Positions 17,241 through 25,361 of a stretch of 64,000 bases of DNA are shown here, one piece after another; the stretch's first letter is position 1, and each line of letters opens with the position of its first letter. Below the pieces are notes generated by a model. It was given only the letters and a program-made list of their open reading frames with translations. It was not told the origin of the DNA and made no database searches. Origin of the DNA: Methylobacterium sp. Its GTDB lineage: Bacteria > Pseudomonadota > Alphaproteobacteria > Rhizobiales > Beijerinckiaceae. Position numbers and translations under genes: made by a program. The DNA lies in the NCBI GenBank assembly GCA_020253445.1, contig JADCBP010000011.1, positions 1 to 64,000 of the forward strand. Direction: 5' to 3'.

Positions 17241-18249
17241 ATCTAGGGTCAGGGCCCATGAAACGGCTCTTCCAGTCCGGCAGGCTGCCGGGGAAGGGCA
17301 GGGCTTTCGCCGCATGGATGCCGCGCGCGATGGCGCGCGCCACGCAATCGCCGGCGAGCATGCCGAGTTCCGTGAGGTTCGGCATGGGCTCACCGAGCGG
17401 TTTCTCGCCGGTTCCTGCCGCGAAGATCGTGTCGCCATCCATCGGCGCATGAGCCGGGCGAATGGCCCGCGCAAGGCCATCCTGCGCCATGATGGCGAGA
17501 CGCTTTGCCTGCGATTTTGAGAGCGTCGCATCCGTCACCACGATGCCGATGGTGGTCGCCGGCTCGGCGGCATGGCCCTTGATGCGGAGCGTCAGGGCCT
17601 CCGGCGGGAGGCCGGCCGGCCATCCGAGGCCACCGAATTCGCCGTTGCGCTCATAGGGCGCGGCCCAGAAATGCGGAGAATCGCCCATGGTCGCGGTGCC
17701 GATGGCGTTGACGACCATCAGCGCCGCCACATGCAGGCCGGAACGGGTCTCGGCGCTCGCGGCACCGATCCCGCCCTTGAGATTCGCGGTCGTCGCACCG
17801 AGCCCGGCGCCGACCGAACCCAGGGAAGCATCGTGGCCCGCCAGCGCGCGTTCCGCCGCGAGCCGACCGAGATCCCAATAGGGCGGGCGCGCGCCCCAGT
17901 TCTTGTCGCCGCCATTGAGGAGATCGAACAGGATCGCCTGCGGCACGATGGGCACGCGCACCGGCCCGACCGCGAAGCCGCGACCCGCTGCGGCCAAGGC
18001 GGCCTGCGCGCCGCCGGCGGCATCAAGCCCGAAGGCGGAGCCCCCGGATAGAAGGATGGCATCGACCGTCTCGACCGTCATTTCCGGTTCGAGCAGGCCC
18101 GTGTCCCGCCCGCCCGGCGCGCCGCCGAGCACACAGACCGAAGCCACGGCCGGGCGCTCGAAAACGATGGCGGTCACGCCGCTTGCGAGGCGCTCGTGCT
18201 GCGCATGGCCCACGGCGAGGCCGGCAATATCGGAGAGGTGATTGTGCAT
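17221..18249 (-). CDS. P1-family (DmpA/NylC-type) N-terminal nucleophile peptidase/amidase
   Basis: 342 residues of the S58/P1 family (L-aminopeptidase/D-esterase). LSGGSAFGLDAAGG (about 68-80) and GGIGAAS are family motifs. The autocleavage site is predicted before Thr232 in EPATTIGIVVTDATL, where members such as NylC have the nucleophilic Thr, and DGLARAIRPAHAPMDGDTIF follows in the small chain. It would hydrolyse N-terminal amide bonds of small peptides or cyclic amides. ATG 18249 has AAGGG at a good distance; a GTG at 18264 is less likely. The last residues (about PDPRSGFRSE) are encoded by the dispersed repeat, so the tail is probably not original. Confidence 0.85.
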   Translation of the reverse strand: MHNHLSDIAGLAVGHAQHERLASGVTAIVFERPAVASVCVLGGAPGGRDTGLLEPEMTVETVDAILLSGGSAFGLDAAGGAQAALAAAGRGFAVGPVRVPIVPQAILFDLLNGGDKNWGARPPYWDLGRLAAERALAGHDASLGSVGAGLGATTANLKGGIGAASAETRSGLHVAALMVVNAIGTATMGDSPHFWAAPYERNGEFGGLGWPAGLPPEALTLRIKGHAAEPATTIGIVVTDATLSKSQAKRLAIMAQDGLARAIRPAHAPMDGDTIFAAGTGEKPLGEPMPNLTELGMLAGDCVARAIARGIHAAKALPFPGSLPDWKSRFMGPDPRSGFRSE

Positions 18250-18320
18250 TTGAAAGCCCTTCACGGGATTGTTGGGGCCAAGAGCCTTTTTCTCAACCCC
18301 TTTTCCGTTATGAATGCCGC

Positions 18321-19058
18321 ATGACCGGTGAATTGACGCTTCCCATCATTGCGCTCGCGGGCCTGCTTTCCTTCCTCAGCCCCTGTGTTCTGCCGCTTGT
18401 GCCGCCTTATCTCGCCTATATCGCGGGCTCTAGCGTGAGCGAACTGGCGCAGCAGGAGAAGATCGATTCCGCCTTGCGTCGTCGCGTGCTGCTGGCGGCC
18501 CTGTTCTTCGTCCTTGGATTTTCGACCGTCTTCGTCGCCCTGGGCGCGGGCGCCTCGCTGATCGGCGCGATTCTCCGGGCCTATGCGCATGTTCTCGCGC
18601 AGGTCGCGGGCGTGGCGATCATCGTCATGGGCCTGCATTTCCTGGGCGTCTTCCGAATTGCGTTCCTCTCCCGGGAGGCGCGGATGCAGGTCTCGCGCCC
18701 TCCGGGCATGGGTGGCGCCTATGTCATGGGCCTTGCCTTCGCGTTTGGCTGGACGCCCTGCATCGGCCCGGTTCTCGCAGGCGTGCTCGCGGTGGCGGGC
18801 AGCGAAGCGACGGTGTGGAAGGGCGCTGGTCTTCTCGCGATCTATTCCGCCGGGCTCGGTGTTCCCTTCCTGCTCGCCGCCTTCGCGATGGGGCCTTTCC
18901 TGCGGTTCCTGAAAGGTTTTCGCGCCAATCTCGGCATGGTCGAGAAGGGGATGGGCGTCTTGCTCGTCATCACGGGCGTGCTGTTCCTCACCGGCACGAT
19001 CAGCCAGTTCGGCTTCTATCTGCTGGAAGCCTTCCCCGCATTGGGCAGGCTCGGCTGA
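18321..19058 (+). CDS. ccdA: Cytochrome c biogenesis protein CcdA
   Basis: 245 residues, six membrane helices. It passes electrons from cytoplasmic thioredoxin across the inner membrane to periplasmic thiol proteins used in cytochrome c maturation. The two redox cysteines are Cys22 in FLSPCVLPLVPPY and Cys147 in GWTPCIGPVLAG, each in its usual helix. The first ATG in the frame that fits the family N-terminus is at 18321. It is divergent from the P1 peptidase and convergent with livK, with a strong hairpin after it. Confidence 0.95.
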   Translation: MTGELTLPIIALAGLLSFLSPCVLPLVPPYLAYIAGSSVSELAQQEKIDSALRRRVLLAALFFVLGFSTVFVALGAGASLIGAILRAYAHVLAQVAGVAIIVMGLHFLGVFRIAFLSREARMQVSRPPGMGGAYVMGLAFAFGWTPCIGPVLAGVLAVAGSEATVWKGAGLLAIYSAGLGVPFLLAAFAMGPFLRFLKGFRANLGMVEKGMGVLLVITGVLFLTGTISQFGFYLLEAFPALGRLG

Positions 19059-19172
19059 AACGGGGCCGCTCCGATCGACAGCGCCGGCGATCGCCCGACC
19101 ATCGGCCGGAAGCCCCGGTCTTCTTGCGCCGCGGCTGTTTCTTCGCTCGCGTTTTCCGGGCCTGAAAAGAAG

Positions 19173-19196
19173 AAAGCCCGCCTCGCGGCGGGCTTT
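19173..19196. terminator. Bidirectional terminator between ccdA and livK
   Basis: AAAGCCCGCC (19173-19182) pairs perfectly with GGCGGGCTTT (19187-19196) around a TCGC loop. On the minus strand the hairpin is followed by CTTCTTTTC, a good T-rich tail for the liv operon. On the plus strand it closes the ccdA transcript. Confidence 0.85.
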
Positions 19197-19220
19197 CCCG
19201 AATAGCGATCCGCGCGCGGA

Positions 19221-20342
19221 TCACGGGTTCTGGATATAGGTCACCTTGCCGTCAGCACCCTTCTTCCAGGTGTACATGACGTAGTCCGGACGGGTGATAT
19301 CGCCCTTCTTGTCGAAGGAGAGTTCGCCGATCACGGTCTTGAACTTCTGACCGGACTTGATCTGCTCGGCGACCTTCTTCGGGTCGAGCGACTTCGCGGC
19401 TTCCGCCGCCTGCGCCATCACTTCCACGGCCGCGTAGGAGTAGAGCGTGTAGGCTTCCGGGTTGATGCCCTTGGCCTTGAAGGCCGCGACGACCTTGGCC
19501 GCTTCCGGACGGTTGCGCGGGTCCGGCGGGAAGGTCATCAGCGTGCCTTCCACGCCCGGGCCGCCGATGTTGGCGAACTCATCCGAGGTGATGCCGTCGC
19601 CCGACATCATGACGGCGTTGAGGCCCTGGTCGCGCATCTGGCGCACGATCAGGCCACCTTCAGTGTGCAGGCCGCCCCAGTAGACGACTTCCACGCCGGC
19701 ATTCTTCATCTTGGTGATGAGCGCCGAGAAGTCCTTCTCGCCCGTGTTCACGCCTTCATAGATGACTTCGCGCACGCCCTTGGCGTTCATGGCCTTCCTG
19801 GTTTCATCCGCGAGGCCCTGGCCATAGGTGGTCTTGTCGTGAACGACCGCGACCTTCTTGTTGGCGAGGTTCTTCACGATGTAGTCAGCCGCAACCGCGC
19901 CCTGCTGGTCATCGCGGCCGCAGGTGCGGAACACGTTCCACAGCCCGCGCTCGGTGACCTTCGGGTTCGTGGCCGAAGGCGAGATCATCAGGATACCGTT
20001 CTCGGCATAGACTTCCGAGGCCGGCATCACCACGCCCGAGTTGAAGTGGCCGACGACGAACTTGATGCCGTCACCGACGAACTTGTTCGCTACCGACACG
20101 CCCTGCTTCGGGTCGGACACATCGTCGCCCTTGGCCGGCGGGGCGAAGCGCTGGCCGAGTACGCCACCAGCGGCGTTGATATCCGCGACCGCCTGCTCGG
20201 TGCCATCGACCAGCTGCTTGCCGAAGGCCGCGTTCGGGCCGGTGATCGGACCGGCAACGCCGATCTTGATCTGGGCCTGCGCCACCGACGACAGCGTGAG
20301 CGCTGCGGCCATGGCGACACCGGCCAACAAGGTCTTTTTCAT
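19221..20342 (-). CDS. Branched-chain amino acid/amide ABC transporter, periplasmic binding protein
   Basis: 373 residues with a Sec signal peptide (KKTLLAGVAMAAALTLSSVA ending QAQ) and a type I periplasmic binding fold: IKIGVAGPITGPNAAFGKQ, VVGHFNSGVVMPASEVYAEN, and KVAVVHDKTTYGQGLADE. It binds leucine, isoleucine, valine or a related amino acid or amide in the periplasm. It is the last gene of the liv operon, separated by 150 bases from DUF6867, so it may also have its own promoter for higher expression. AGGGAGAG precedes the ATG. A strong terminator follows. Confidence 0.93.
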   Translation of the reverse strand: MKKTLLAGVAMAAALTLSSVAQAQIKIGVAGPITGPNAAFGKQLVDGTEQAVADINAAGGVLGQRFAPPAKGDDVSDPKQGVSVANKFVGDGIKFVVGHFNSGVVMPASEVYAENGILMISPSATNPKVTERGLWNVFRTCGRDDQQGAVAADYIVKNLANKKVAVVHDKTTYGQGLADETRKAMNAKGVREVIYEGVNTGEKDFSALITKMKNAGVEVVYWGGLHTEGGLIVRQMRDQGLNAVMMSGDGITSDEFANIGGPGVEGTLMTFPPDPRNRPEAAKVVAAFKAKGINPEAYTLYSYAAVEVMAQAAEAAKSLDPKKVAEQIKSGQKFKTVIGELSFDKKGDITRPDYVMYTWKKGADGKVTYIQNP

Positions 20343-20494
20343 CAGGTCTCTCCCTGTGATTTTTCACGTTGCGGGTCACACGCCACCCGCGAAGCGTTCT
20401 CAAAACGCGACCCCGGAAAGAGGTCACGCCTGATCTCATCAAAGCTGGTTTTCAGCATGCTGTCACCAGCCTTGAATTCCCCTCGGCGAAGGCT

Positions 20495-20854
20495 TCACGC
20501 CCCCGCCTTCCTGCGCCACGAGATGAACGAGTTCTTCTCGAAGGCGAAGCCGTATTGGCGTGCCATCTGGTTGGCACGCTCGTGCCGCCAGCCAATATAG
20601 GCGGCGACAGAAATGAGAATGGTATCAACGATATAGTAGCGCAGCGACAGCAGCGTGCCATGGAACATCGCAAAATGGATGAAGCGCACGGCCGCCCCCA
20701 GAACCAGCATGTAGGGAACCAGGATCCAGATCGGCTTCCACGTTTTTGCAACGGCAATGCCGGTGCGCCAGGCGGCCCAGCCACCCATCGCCGCAGTGAC
20801 AAGCAGGAACAGCCAGATCGACGGTTCCTCGTAGAGAATGCCCTGAAGATCCAT
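20495..20854 (-). CDS. DUF6867 family small membrane protein of the liv operon
   Basis: 119 residues with three predicted helices (about 12-32, 42-62 and 70-90) and a basic C-terminus ending FISWRRKAGA. LQGILYEEPSIWLFLLVTA and the conserved IGWRHERANQMARQYGFAFE fit DUF6867, found in Hyphomicrobiales within liv operons as here. Function unknown; perhaps an accessory membrane component. ATG 20854 is preferred over GTG 20857; AAGGAAA lies upstream. Confidence 0.75.
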   Translation of the reverse strand: MDLQGILYEEPSIWLFLLVTAAMGGWAAWRTGIAVAKTWKPIWILVPYMLVLGAAVRFIHFAMFHGTLLSLRYYIVDTILISVAAYIGWRHERANQMARQYGFAFEKNSFISWRRKAGA

Positions 20855-20870
20855 CACTCAGTTTCCTTTT

Positions 20871-21003
20871 CGCATTCGCGGGCGGTCAGGATCGGCGCGG
20901 ATCCCCGGATCAAATCCGGGGACAAGCTGTTGCTGCTCATGCTCTTTTCTCTTCTTCGCATTCGCGGGCGCAAAACCGGGGACCACTTTTGCTGCTCATG
21001 CTC
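20871..21003. repeat. Imperfect direct repeat with hairpin between livF and DUF6867
   Basis: CGCATTCGCGGGCG occurs at 20871-20884 and 20957-20970. A second block, CCGGGGAC then TTGCTGCTCATGCTC, occurs at 20916-20944 and again at 20976-21003. The first copy also contains CCCCGGAT caa ATCCGGGG, a perfect hairpin (20903-20921). The second copy reaches the livF stop. This looks like one element duplicated, with an internal deletion in the second copy. Confidence 0.7.
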
Positions 21004-21760
21004 AATGATGCCCCCCTTCCAGATAGGCCGCCTTCACCTGCGGGTTGGCGAGCAGCTCCTTGCCCGTGCCGCTCATGGTGATGAGGCCGTTGACCATCAC
21101 ATAGGCCCGGTGGGCGAGCTTGAGCGCGTGGTAGGCATTCTGCTCGACGAGGAAGATGGTCATCCCGTCGGTGCGGTTCACTTCCCGGATGACCTCGAAG
21201 ATCTGCCGCACGATCAGCGGGGCGAGGCCCAGCGACGGTTCATCCAGCAGCAGCAGCTTTGGCCGGGCCATCAGCGCGCGGGCAATGGCGAGCATCTGCT
21301 GCTCGCCGCCGGAAAGCGTGCCGCCACGCTGCTGAAGCCGTTCCCTGAGGCGGGGGAAGATGGTGCAGACCTTCTCCAGATCCTGATCGAAATAGGCAAG
21401 GTTGTTCACCGTCGCGCCCATCTGCAGGTTTTCGAGCACGGTCATCCGCGGAAAGATGCGACGCCCCTCGGGCGATTGCGCAATGCCGAGCCGCGCGATC
21501 TCATGCGTCGGCATGCGGGTTATGTCGCGGCCCTCGTAGATCACCTGGCCCTCGCGGGCCTGCGGCTTGCCGAAGATGGTCATCATCAGCGTCGACTTGC
21601 CGGCGCCGTTGGCGCCGATCAGCGTGACGATCTCGCCCTGCTTCACGTCGATGTCGACGCCTTTCAGCGCGATGATGTTGCCGTAATAGGTCTTCACCCC
21701 ACGCACGGCGAGCAGCGATTCCGCCGGGGCTGCGGCGGCGGCCGGACTGGTCGTTGTCAT
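21002..21760 (-). CDS. livF: Branched-chain amino acid ABC transporter ATPase LivF
   Basis: 252 residues. Walker A is GANGAGKST, the Q-loop region is GIAQSPEGRRIFPRMTVLEN, the signature is LSGGEQQMLAIARAL and Walker B is LLLLDEPSLGLAP. The short length and QSPEGRRIFP mark LivF rather than LivG. It powers the LivHM permease from the cytosolic face together with LivG. The first 15 residues (Ala/Pro rich) are an extension not seen in all homologues. It overlaps livG by ATGA. Confidence 0.95.
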   Translation of the reverse strand: MTTTSPAAAAAPAESLLAVRGVKTYYGNIIALKGVDIDVKQGEIVTLIGANGAGKSTLMMTIFGKPQAREGQVIYEGRDITRMPTHEIARLGIAQSPEGRRIFPRMTVLENLQMGATVNNLAYFDQDLEKVCTIFPRLRERLQQRGGTLSGGEQQMLAIARALMARPKLLLLDEPSLGLAPLIVRQIFEVIREVNRTDGMTIFLVEQNAYHALKLAHRAYVMVNGLITMSGTGKELLANPQVKAAYLEGGHH

Positions 21761-22668
21761 GCGCCCACCTCCGCTTCCACCGCTTCCACCTCGTCATCGG
21801 GCACGCCGAGATAGGCGGCGATGACCTTGGGATCGGCCTTCACATCGGCCGGCGGACCATCGGCGATCTTGGTGCCATAGTCCAGAACCACCACGTGGTC
21901 GGAAATCTGCATCACCACGCTCATATCGTGTTCGATGAGCAGCAAAGACGTGCCGTGATCCGCACGGATCGATTGCAGCAGCGCGTTCAGCTCGAGGCTT
22001 TCCTTCGGGTTCAGCCCCGCGGCCGGCTCGTCGAGACAAAGCAGAACCGGGTCCGTGCACATCGCCCGCGCGATCTCGAGCCGGCGCTGGTCGCCGTAAG
22101 GCAGGTCGCCGGCGGGATCATCCGCGCGTTCAATGAGCCTGGTTTTCTCCAGCCAGTACTTCGCCTTCTCGATCGCGCCCTTTTCCGAGCGACGGAAGCC
22201 CGACAGCCCGAGAAGGCCACCGATCGTCCAGTTCGAGGCGACCATCAGCGGGTTGTGCTGCGCGACCATCAGGTTTTCCAGCACTGTCATCCCCGAAAAG
22301 AGCCGGATGTTCTGGAAGGTGCGCGCAACACGCGCCTTCGCCGAGATTTCGAAATCCGGCATGCGCTCGAGCAGGTAGAGCGCTCCGCCCGGCCCCTCGA
22401 AGGTGGGGGAGGAACTGTCCGTCAGCGTCTCCACATGGCCCTCGAAGGGGATGGAGCCATGCCGGAGCGCGATGCGGCCCACGGTCGGTTTGTAGAAGCC
22501 CGTGATGCAGTTGAAAACGGTCGTCTTGCCGGCGCCGTTCGGGCCGATCAGCGCGGTGATGTCGCCGCGCCCCGCGGAGAAGGAGAGATTGTTGACGGCC
22601 ACGAGACCGCCAAACCGCATTGTCAGGTTCTCGACCTTGAGAACCGGATCAGTGAGCCAGCGCGCCAT
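21757..22668 (-). CDS. livG: Branched-chain amino acid ABC transporter ATPase LivG
   Basis: 303 residues, longer than the usual 255-260. Walker A is GPNGAGKTT and Walker B is LLCLDEPAAGLNP, with ARVARTFQNIRLFSGMTVLEN as the Q-loop. An insertion of about 40 residues between Walker A and the Q-loop (around 65-105, HGSIPFEGHVETLTDSSSPT then FEGPGGALYLL) accounts for the length; such long LivG forms occur in Hyphomicrobiales. It pairs with LivF in the nucleotide-binding dimer. Confidence 0.95.
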   Translation of the reverse strand: MARWLTDPVLKVENLTMRFGGLVAVNNLSFSAGRGDITALIGPNGAGKTTVFNCITGFYKPTVGRIALRHGSIPFEGHVETLTDSSSPTFEGPGGALYLLERMPDFEISAKARVARTFQNIRLFSGMTVLENLMVAQHNPLMVASNWTIGGLLGLSGFRRSEKGAIEKAKYWLEKTRLIERADDPAGDLPYGDQRRLEIARAMCTDPVLLCLDEPAAGLNPKESLELNALLQSIRADHGTSLLLIEHDMSVVMQISDHVVVLDYGTKIADGPPADVKADPKVIAAYLGVPDDEVEAVEAEVGA

Positions 22669-22685
22669 ATCAGTTCATGTCCTTT

Positions 22686-22753
22686 CGGATGATCTTGTCC
22701 GAAAACCGGAAGCCACTTTTCGCTTTCGCGGACCGATGGTTCGGGATCATCCG
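22686..22753. repeat. Inverted-repeat element overlapping the livM 3' end
   Basis: CGGATGATC (22686-22694) and GATCATCCG (22745-22753) are perfect nine-base arms around a 50-base centre containing TTGTCCGAAAACCGGAAGCC and CACTTTTCGC. The right arm includes the stop codon of livM. The layout resembles a rhizobial intergenic palindrome and differs in sequence from the GAGCATTTTC family. Confidence 0.75.
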
Positions 22754-24174
22754 TGTCCCTCTTTCACATGATCGGAGGACACGGCCTTCTTCTCTTTCAG
22801 GAACACGGAAGGCTCGCGCACGGAAATCAGGCCACGGGGCTTCCAGAGCATCATCAGCACCATGCAGAAGCCGAAGACGAGCATGCGATACTGCGCCGGG
22901 TCGAAGTTGGGCCCGAAGATCACCTTCAGCGCGTCAAGCTCGCGCAGGAGTTCCACGCCGCCCACGAGCATGATCGCGGCGATCACGACACCGAGAAGGC
23001 TGCCCATCCCGCCCAGCACGACGATCGCAAGGATCTGCGCGCTCTCGTGGAAGACGAAGCTTTCCGGCGAGATGAAGCCCTGGCGTGCCGCGAAGAAGGC
23101 GCCCGCGAAGCCGCCGAACATCGCTCCGATCGCGAAGGCCGTCAGCTTGGTGTTGACCGTGTTGATGCCGAGCGAGCGGCAGGCGATCTCGTCTTCGCGC
23201 AGGGCTTCCCAGGCGCGGCCCACCGGCAGTTTCCGGAGCCGCGAGGAGACGGCCGCCGTGATCAGCGCCAGCACCAGGATGACGTAAAACAGGAAGATCG
23301 TGCGGTAGATCGGCGAGAATTCCAGCCCGAACCGGGCCGCGAAGCCGGTCTCGGAGGCATTGAAGGGTATCCCGAAGAAACTGGGCCGCGGTATGGAGGA
23401 GATGCCCGCATAGCCGCCCGAGAATTCCACCCAGTTGATGAGCACGAGGCGGATGATCTCACCGAAGGCGAGTGTCACGATGGCGAGGTAGTCGCCACGC
23501 AGCCGCAGAACCGGAAAGCCCAGCAGCACGCCCCAGAAAGCCGCGAGGATGCCCGCGACCGGCAGGCAGATCCAGAAGGCCCAGAGCGGCCAGAAGGACG
23601 GGCCGATCAGGTCGGCCATGAACGCCTTCACCGGCTCGCTGGTCGCGAAGAGGGCGTAGGAATAGGCACCCACCGCATAGAAGGCGACGTAGCCGAGATC
23701 GAGCAGCCCCGCGAGGCCCACCACGATGTTCAGGCCCCAGCCCAGCATGATGTAGATCAGGATCTGGATGCCGAAATTGTCGATCCACTTGATCGCGCCC
23801 GAGGGGCCGGCCGTCGCCAGCACCATCAGCGGATAGGCGAAGAGGAAGCCCACGAAAACCGGCAGGCCGTACTTCTCGAGCTTCAGGGCGAGATCGCCCT
23901 TCGCCTTCTTCGGCCTGGCCGGGCCAAGCGCATCGCGCCGGGCAAGATAGACCCCGATGGCCAGCCTCCCGACGAAAACGGCCGCGCAGACCAGCGCCAG
24001 CATGCCGGGGCGCAAGACCAGGATCATCTGGTTGTTGAGCGATTGGTCGGTCTTCACGCCGATCAGCAGGGCGAAGAGCCCGAAGGCGACAAGGCTCGCA
24101 AGAACCGCGTCGCGCAGGATCTGGCCGTAATCGATCTTCGGTACAGAGCCGGGAGGAGAATACGCGTTCGACAT
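22747..24174 (-). CDS. livM: Branched-chain amino acid ABC transporter permease LivM
   Basis: 475 residues, about ten or eleven membrane helices. The permease core (MLGWGLNIVVGLAGLLDLGY, LRLRGDYLAIVTLAFGEIIR, VGRAWEALREDEIACRSLGI, and GGMGSLLGVVIAA) is typical of LivM. The N-terminal 115 residues, with two extra helices and a basic KKAKGD segment, are the extended form found in many alphaproteobacteria. One base separates it from livH. An inverted repeat covers its stop codon and may act as an mRNA 3' structure before livG. Confidence 0.95.
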   Translation of the reverse strand: MSNAYSPPGSVPKIDYGQILRDAVLASLVAFGLFALLIGVKTDQSLNNQMILVLRPGMLALVCAAVFVGRLAIGVYLARRDALGPARPKKAKGDLALKLEKYGLPVFVGFLFAYPLMVLATAGPSGAIKWIDNFGIQILIYIMLGWGLNIVVGLAGLLDLGYVAFYAVGAYSYALFATSEPVKAFMADLIGPSFWPLWAFWICLPVAGILAAFWGVLLGFPVLRLRGDYLAIVTLAFGEIIRLVLINWVEFSGGYAGISSIPRPSFFGIPFNASETGFAARFGLEFSPIYRTIFLFYVILVLALITAAVSSRLRKLPVGRAWEALREDEIACRSLGINTVNTKLTAFAIGAMFGGFAGAFFAARQGFISPESFVFHESAQILAIVVLGGMGSLLGVVIAAIMLVGGVELLRELDALKVIFGPNFDPAQYRMLVFGFCMVLMMLWKPRGLISVREPSVFLKEKKAVSSDHVKEGHG

Positions 24175-24175
24175 C

Positions 24176-25099
24176 TTACACCTTCTCGACTTCCGGCTTG
24201 CCGAGCAGGCCCTGCGGCATGAAGATCAGCACGATCGCGAGGATCGAGAAGGCCGCCACATCCTTGTAGTCGATCGAGAAATAGGCCGACCACAGCGTCT
24301 CGATCAGGCCGATCAGGAGGCCGCCGAGCACCGCGCCGGGCAAGGAGCCGATGCCGCCGAGGACCGCAGCCGTGAAGGCCTTCACGCCCGGCACGAAACC
24401 GTCGGAGAACACCACGACGCCGTAATAGTTGAGGAACAGCGTGCCCGCGACCGCCGCCAAAGCCGCCCCCATCACGAAGGTGATCGAGATGGTGCGGTTG
24501 ACATTGATGCCGAGCAGTTCGGCCATCTTCTGGTCCTGCTCGCAGGCGCGCTGGGCGCGGCCCAGCGGCGTCTTCTGAACAATATACCAGAAGACCGAGA
24601 GCAGCACGACCGTGGTCACCATGATCAGGATCTGCTTGTAGGAGATCGCCACCGCGAACCCGTCCTTCTGCATCAGGACGATGGAATCACGCATCACCGG
24701 CGGGATGGGCTTGTTGCGCGGTCCCTGAGCAACCTGCACGAAATTCATCAGCAGGATCGACATGCCGATCGCCGAGATCAGCGGCGCAAGGCGGAAGGAA
24801 CCGCGCAGCTTGCGGTAGGCGACCCGCTCGATGGTCCAGCCATAAAGGGCCGTGACCGCCATCGAAACCAGCAGGGCGAGCACGAGCGCCAAGAAGACCA
24901 TGCCGCCGGCCAGCCCCAGAACGGTGGTCACGGCCATGAAGACAATCAGCGCCACGAAGGCGGAGATCATGAACACATCACCATGGGAGAAGTTGACCAT
25001 GCCGATGATGCCGAAAACCATCGTGTATCCGATGGCGATGAGGCCATAGACCGCACCCAGCGACAGCCCGTTGATGACTTGCTGCAGAAAGACTTCCAT
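24176..25099 (-). CDS. livH: Branched-chain amino acid ABC transporter permease LivH
   Basis: 307 residues, about eight membrane helices. LQQVINGLSLGAVYGLIAIG and MVFGIIGMVNFSHGDVFM form the canonical LivH start, and GRAQRACEQDQKMAELLGI is the cytoplasmic loop that contacts the ATPase. It is the first gene of the liv operon (H-M-G-F-DUF6867-K), so the promoter lies in 25100-25300. ATG 25099 is chosen over a GTG nine bases upstream because it fits the family N-terminus. Confidence 0.95.
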   Translation of the reverse strand: MEVFLQQVINGLSLGAVYGLIAIGYTMVFGIIGMVNFSHGDVFMISAFVALIVFMAVTTVLGLAGGMVFLALVLALLVSMAVTALYGWTIERVAYRKLRGSFRLAPLISAIGMSILLMNFVQVAQGPRNKPIPPVMRDSIVLMQKDGFAVAISYKQILIMVTTVVLLSVFWYIVQKTPLGRAQRACEQDQKMAELLGINVNRTISITFVMGAALAAVAGTLFLNYYGVVVFSDGFVPGVKAFTAAVLGGIGSLPGAVLGGLLIGLIETLWSAYFSIDYKDVAAFSILAIVLIFMPQGLLGKPEVEKV

Positions 25100-25308
25100 T
25101 CCCCTCACGCCTCTCCCGGATGCACGCCCCGTCTTTGGTGCGGAGACCCGTCAAGCGGATTTCGTGCCAACCCTGCCGGCCGCTCCCGAGACCGCCAGAG
25201 AACTCGACGCTACCAGTGGATGATATCCGCTGCAATCCGAGCCACCCAAGAAGTGGAGCAAGCCGGGCATGGCATCAATCCCGCAAACGGGCTTTGCGGC
25301 AGAGGATT

Positions 25309-25333
25309 CCGCCAAAGATTGCCACTTTGGCGG
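25309..25333. terminator. Hairpin between the epimerase gene and livH
   Basis: CCGCCAAAG (25309-25317) pairs perfectly with CTTTGGCGG (25325-25333) around a seven-base loop. It lies 29 bases after the stop of the minus-strand epimerase gene and upstream of livH. No T-run follows on either strand, so it could be a factor-assisted terminator or a regulatory palindrome. The rest of 25100-25361 shows no gene. Confidence 0.5.
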
Positions 25334-25361
25334 CGAGTTTCACAAACCGGGGATTGGGCGC

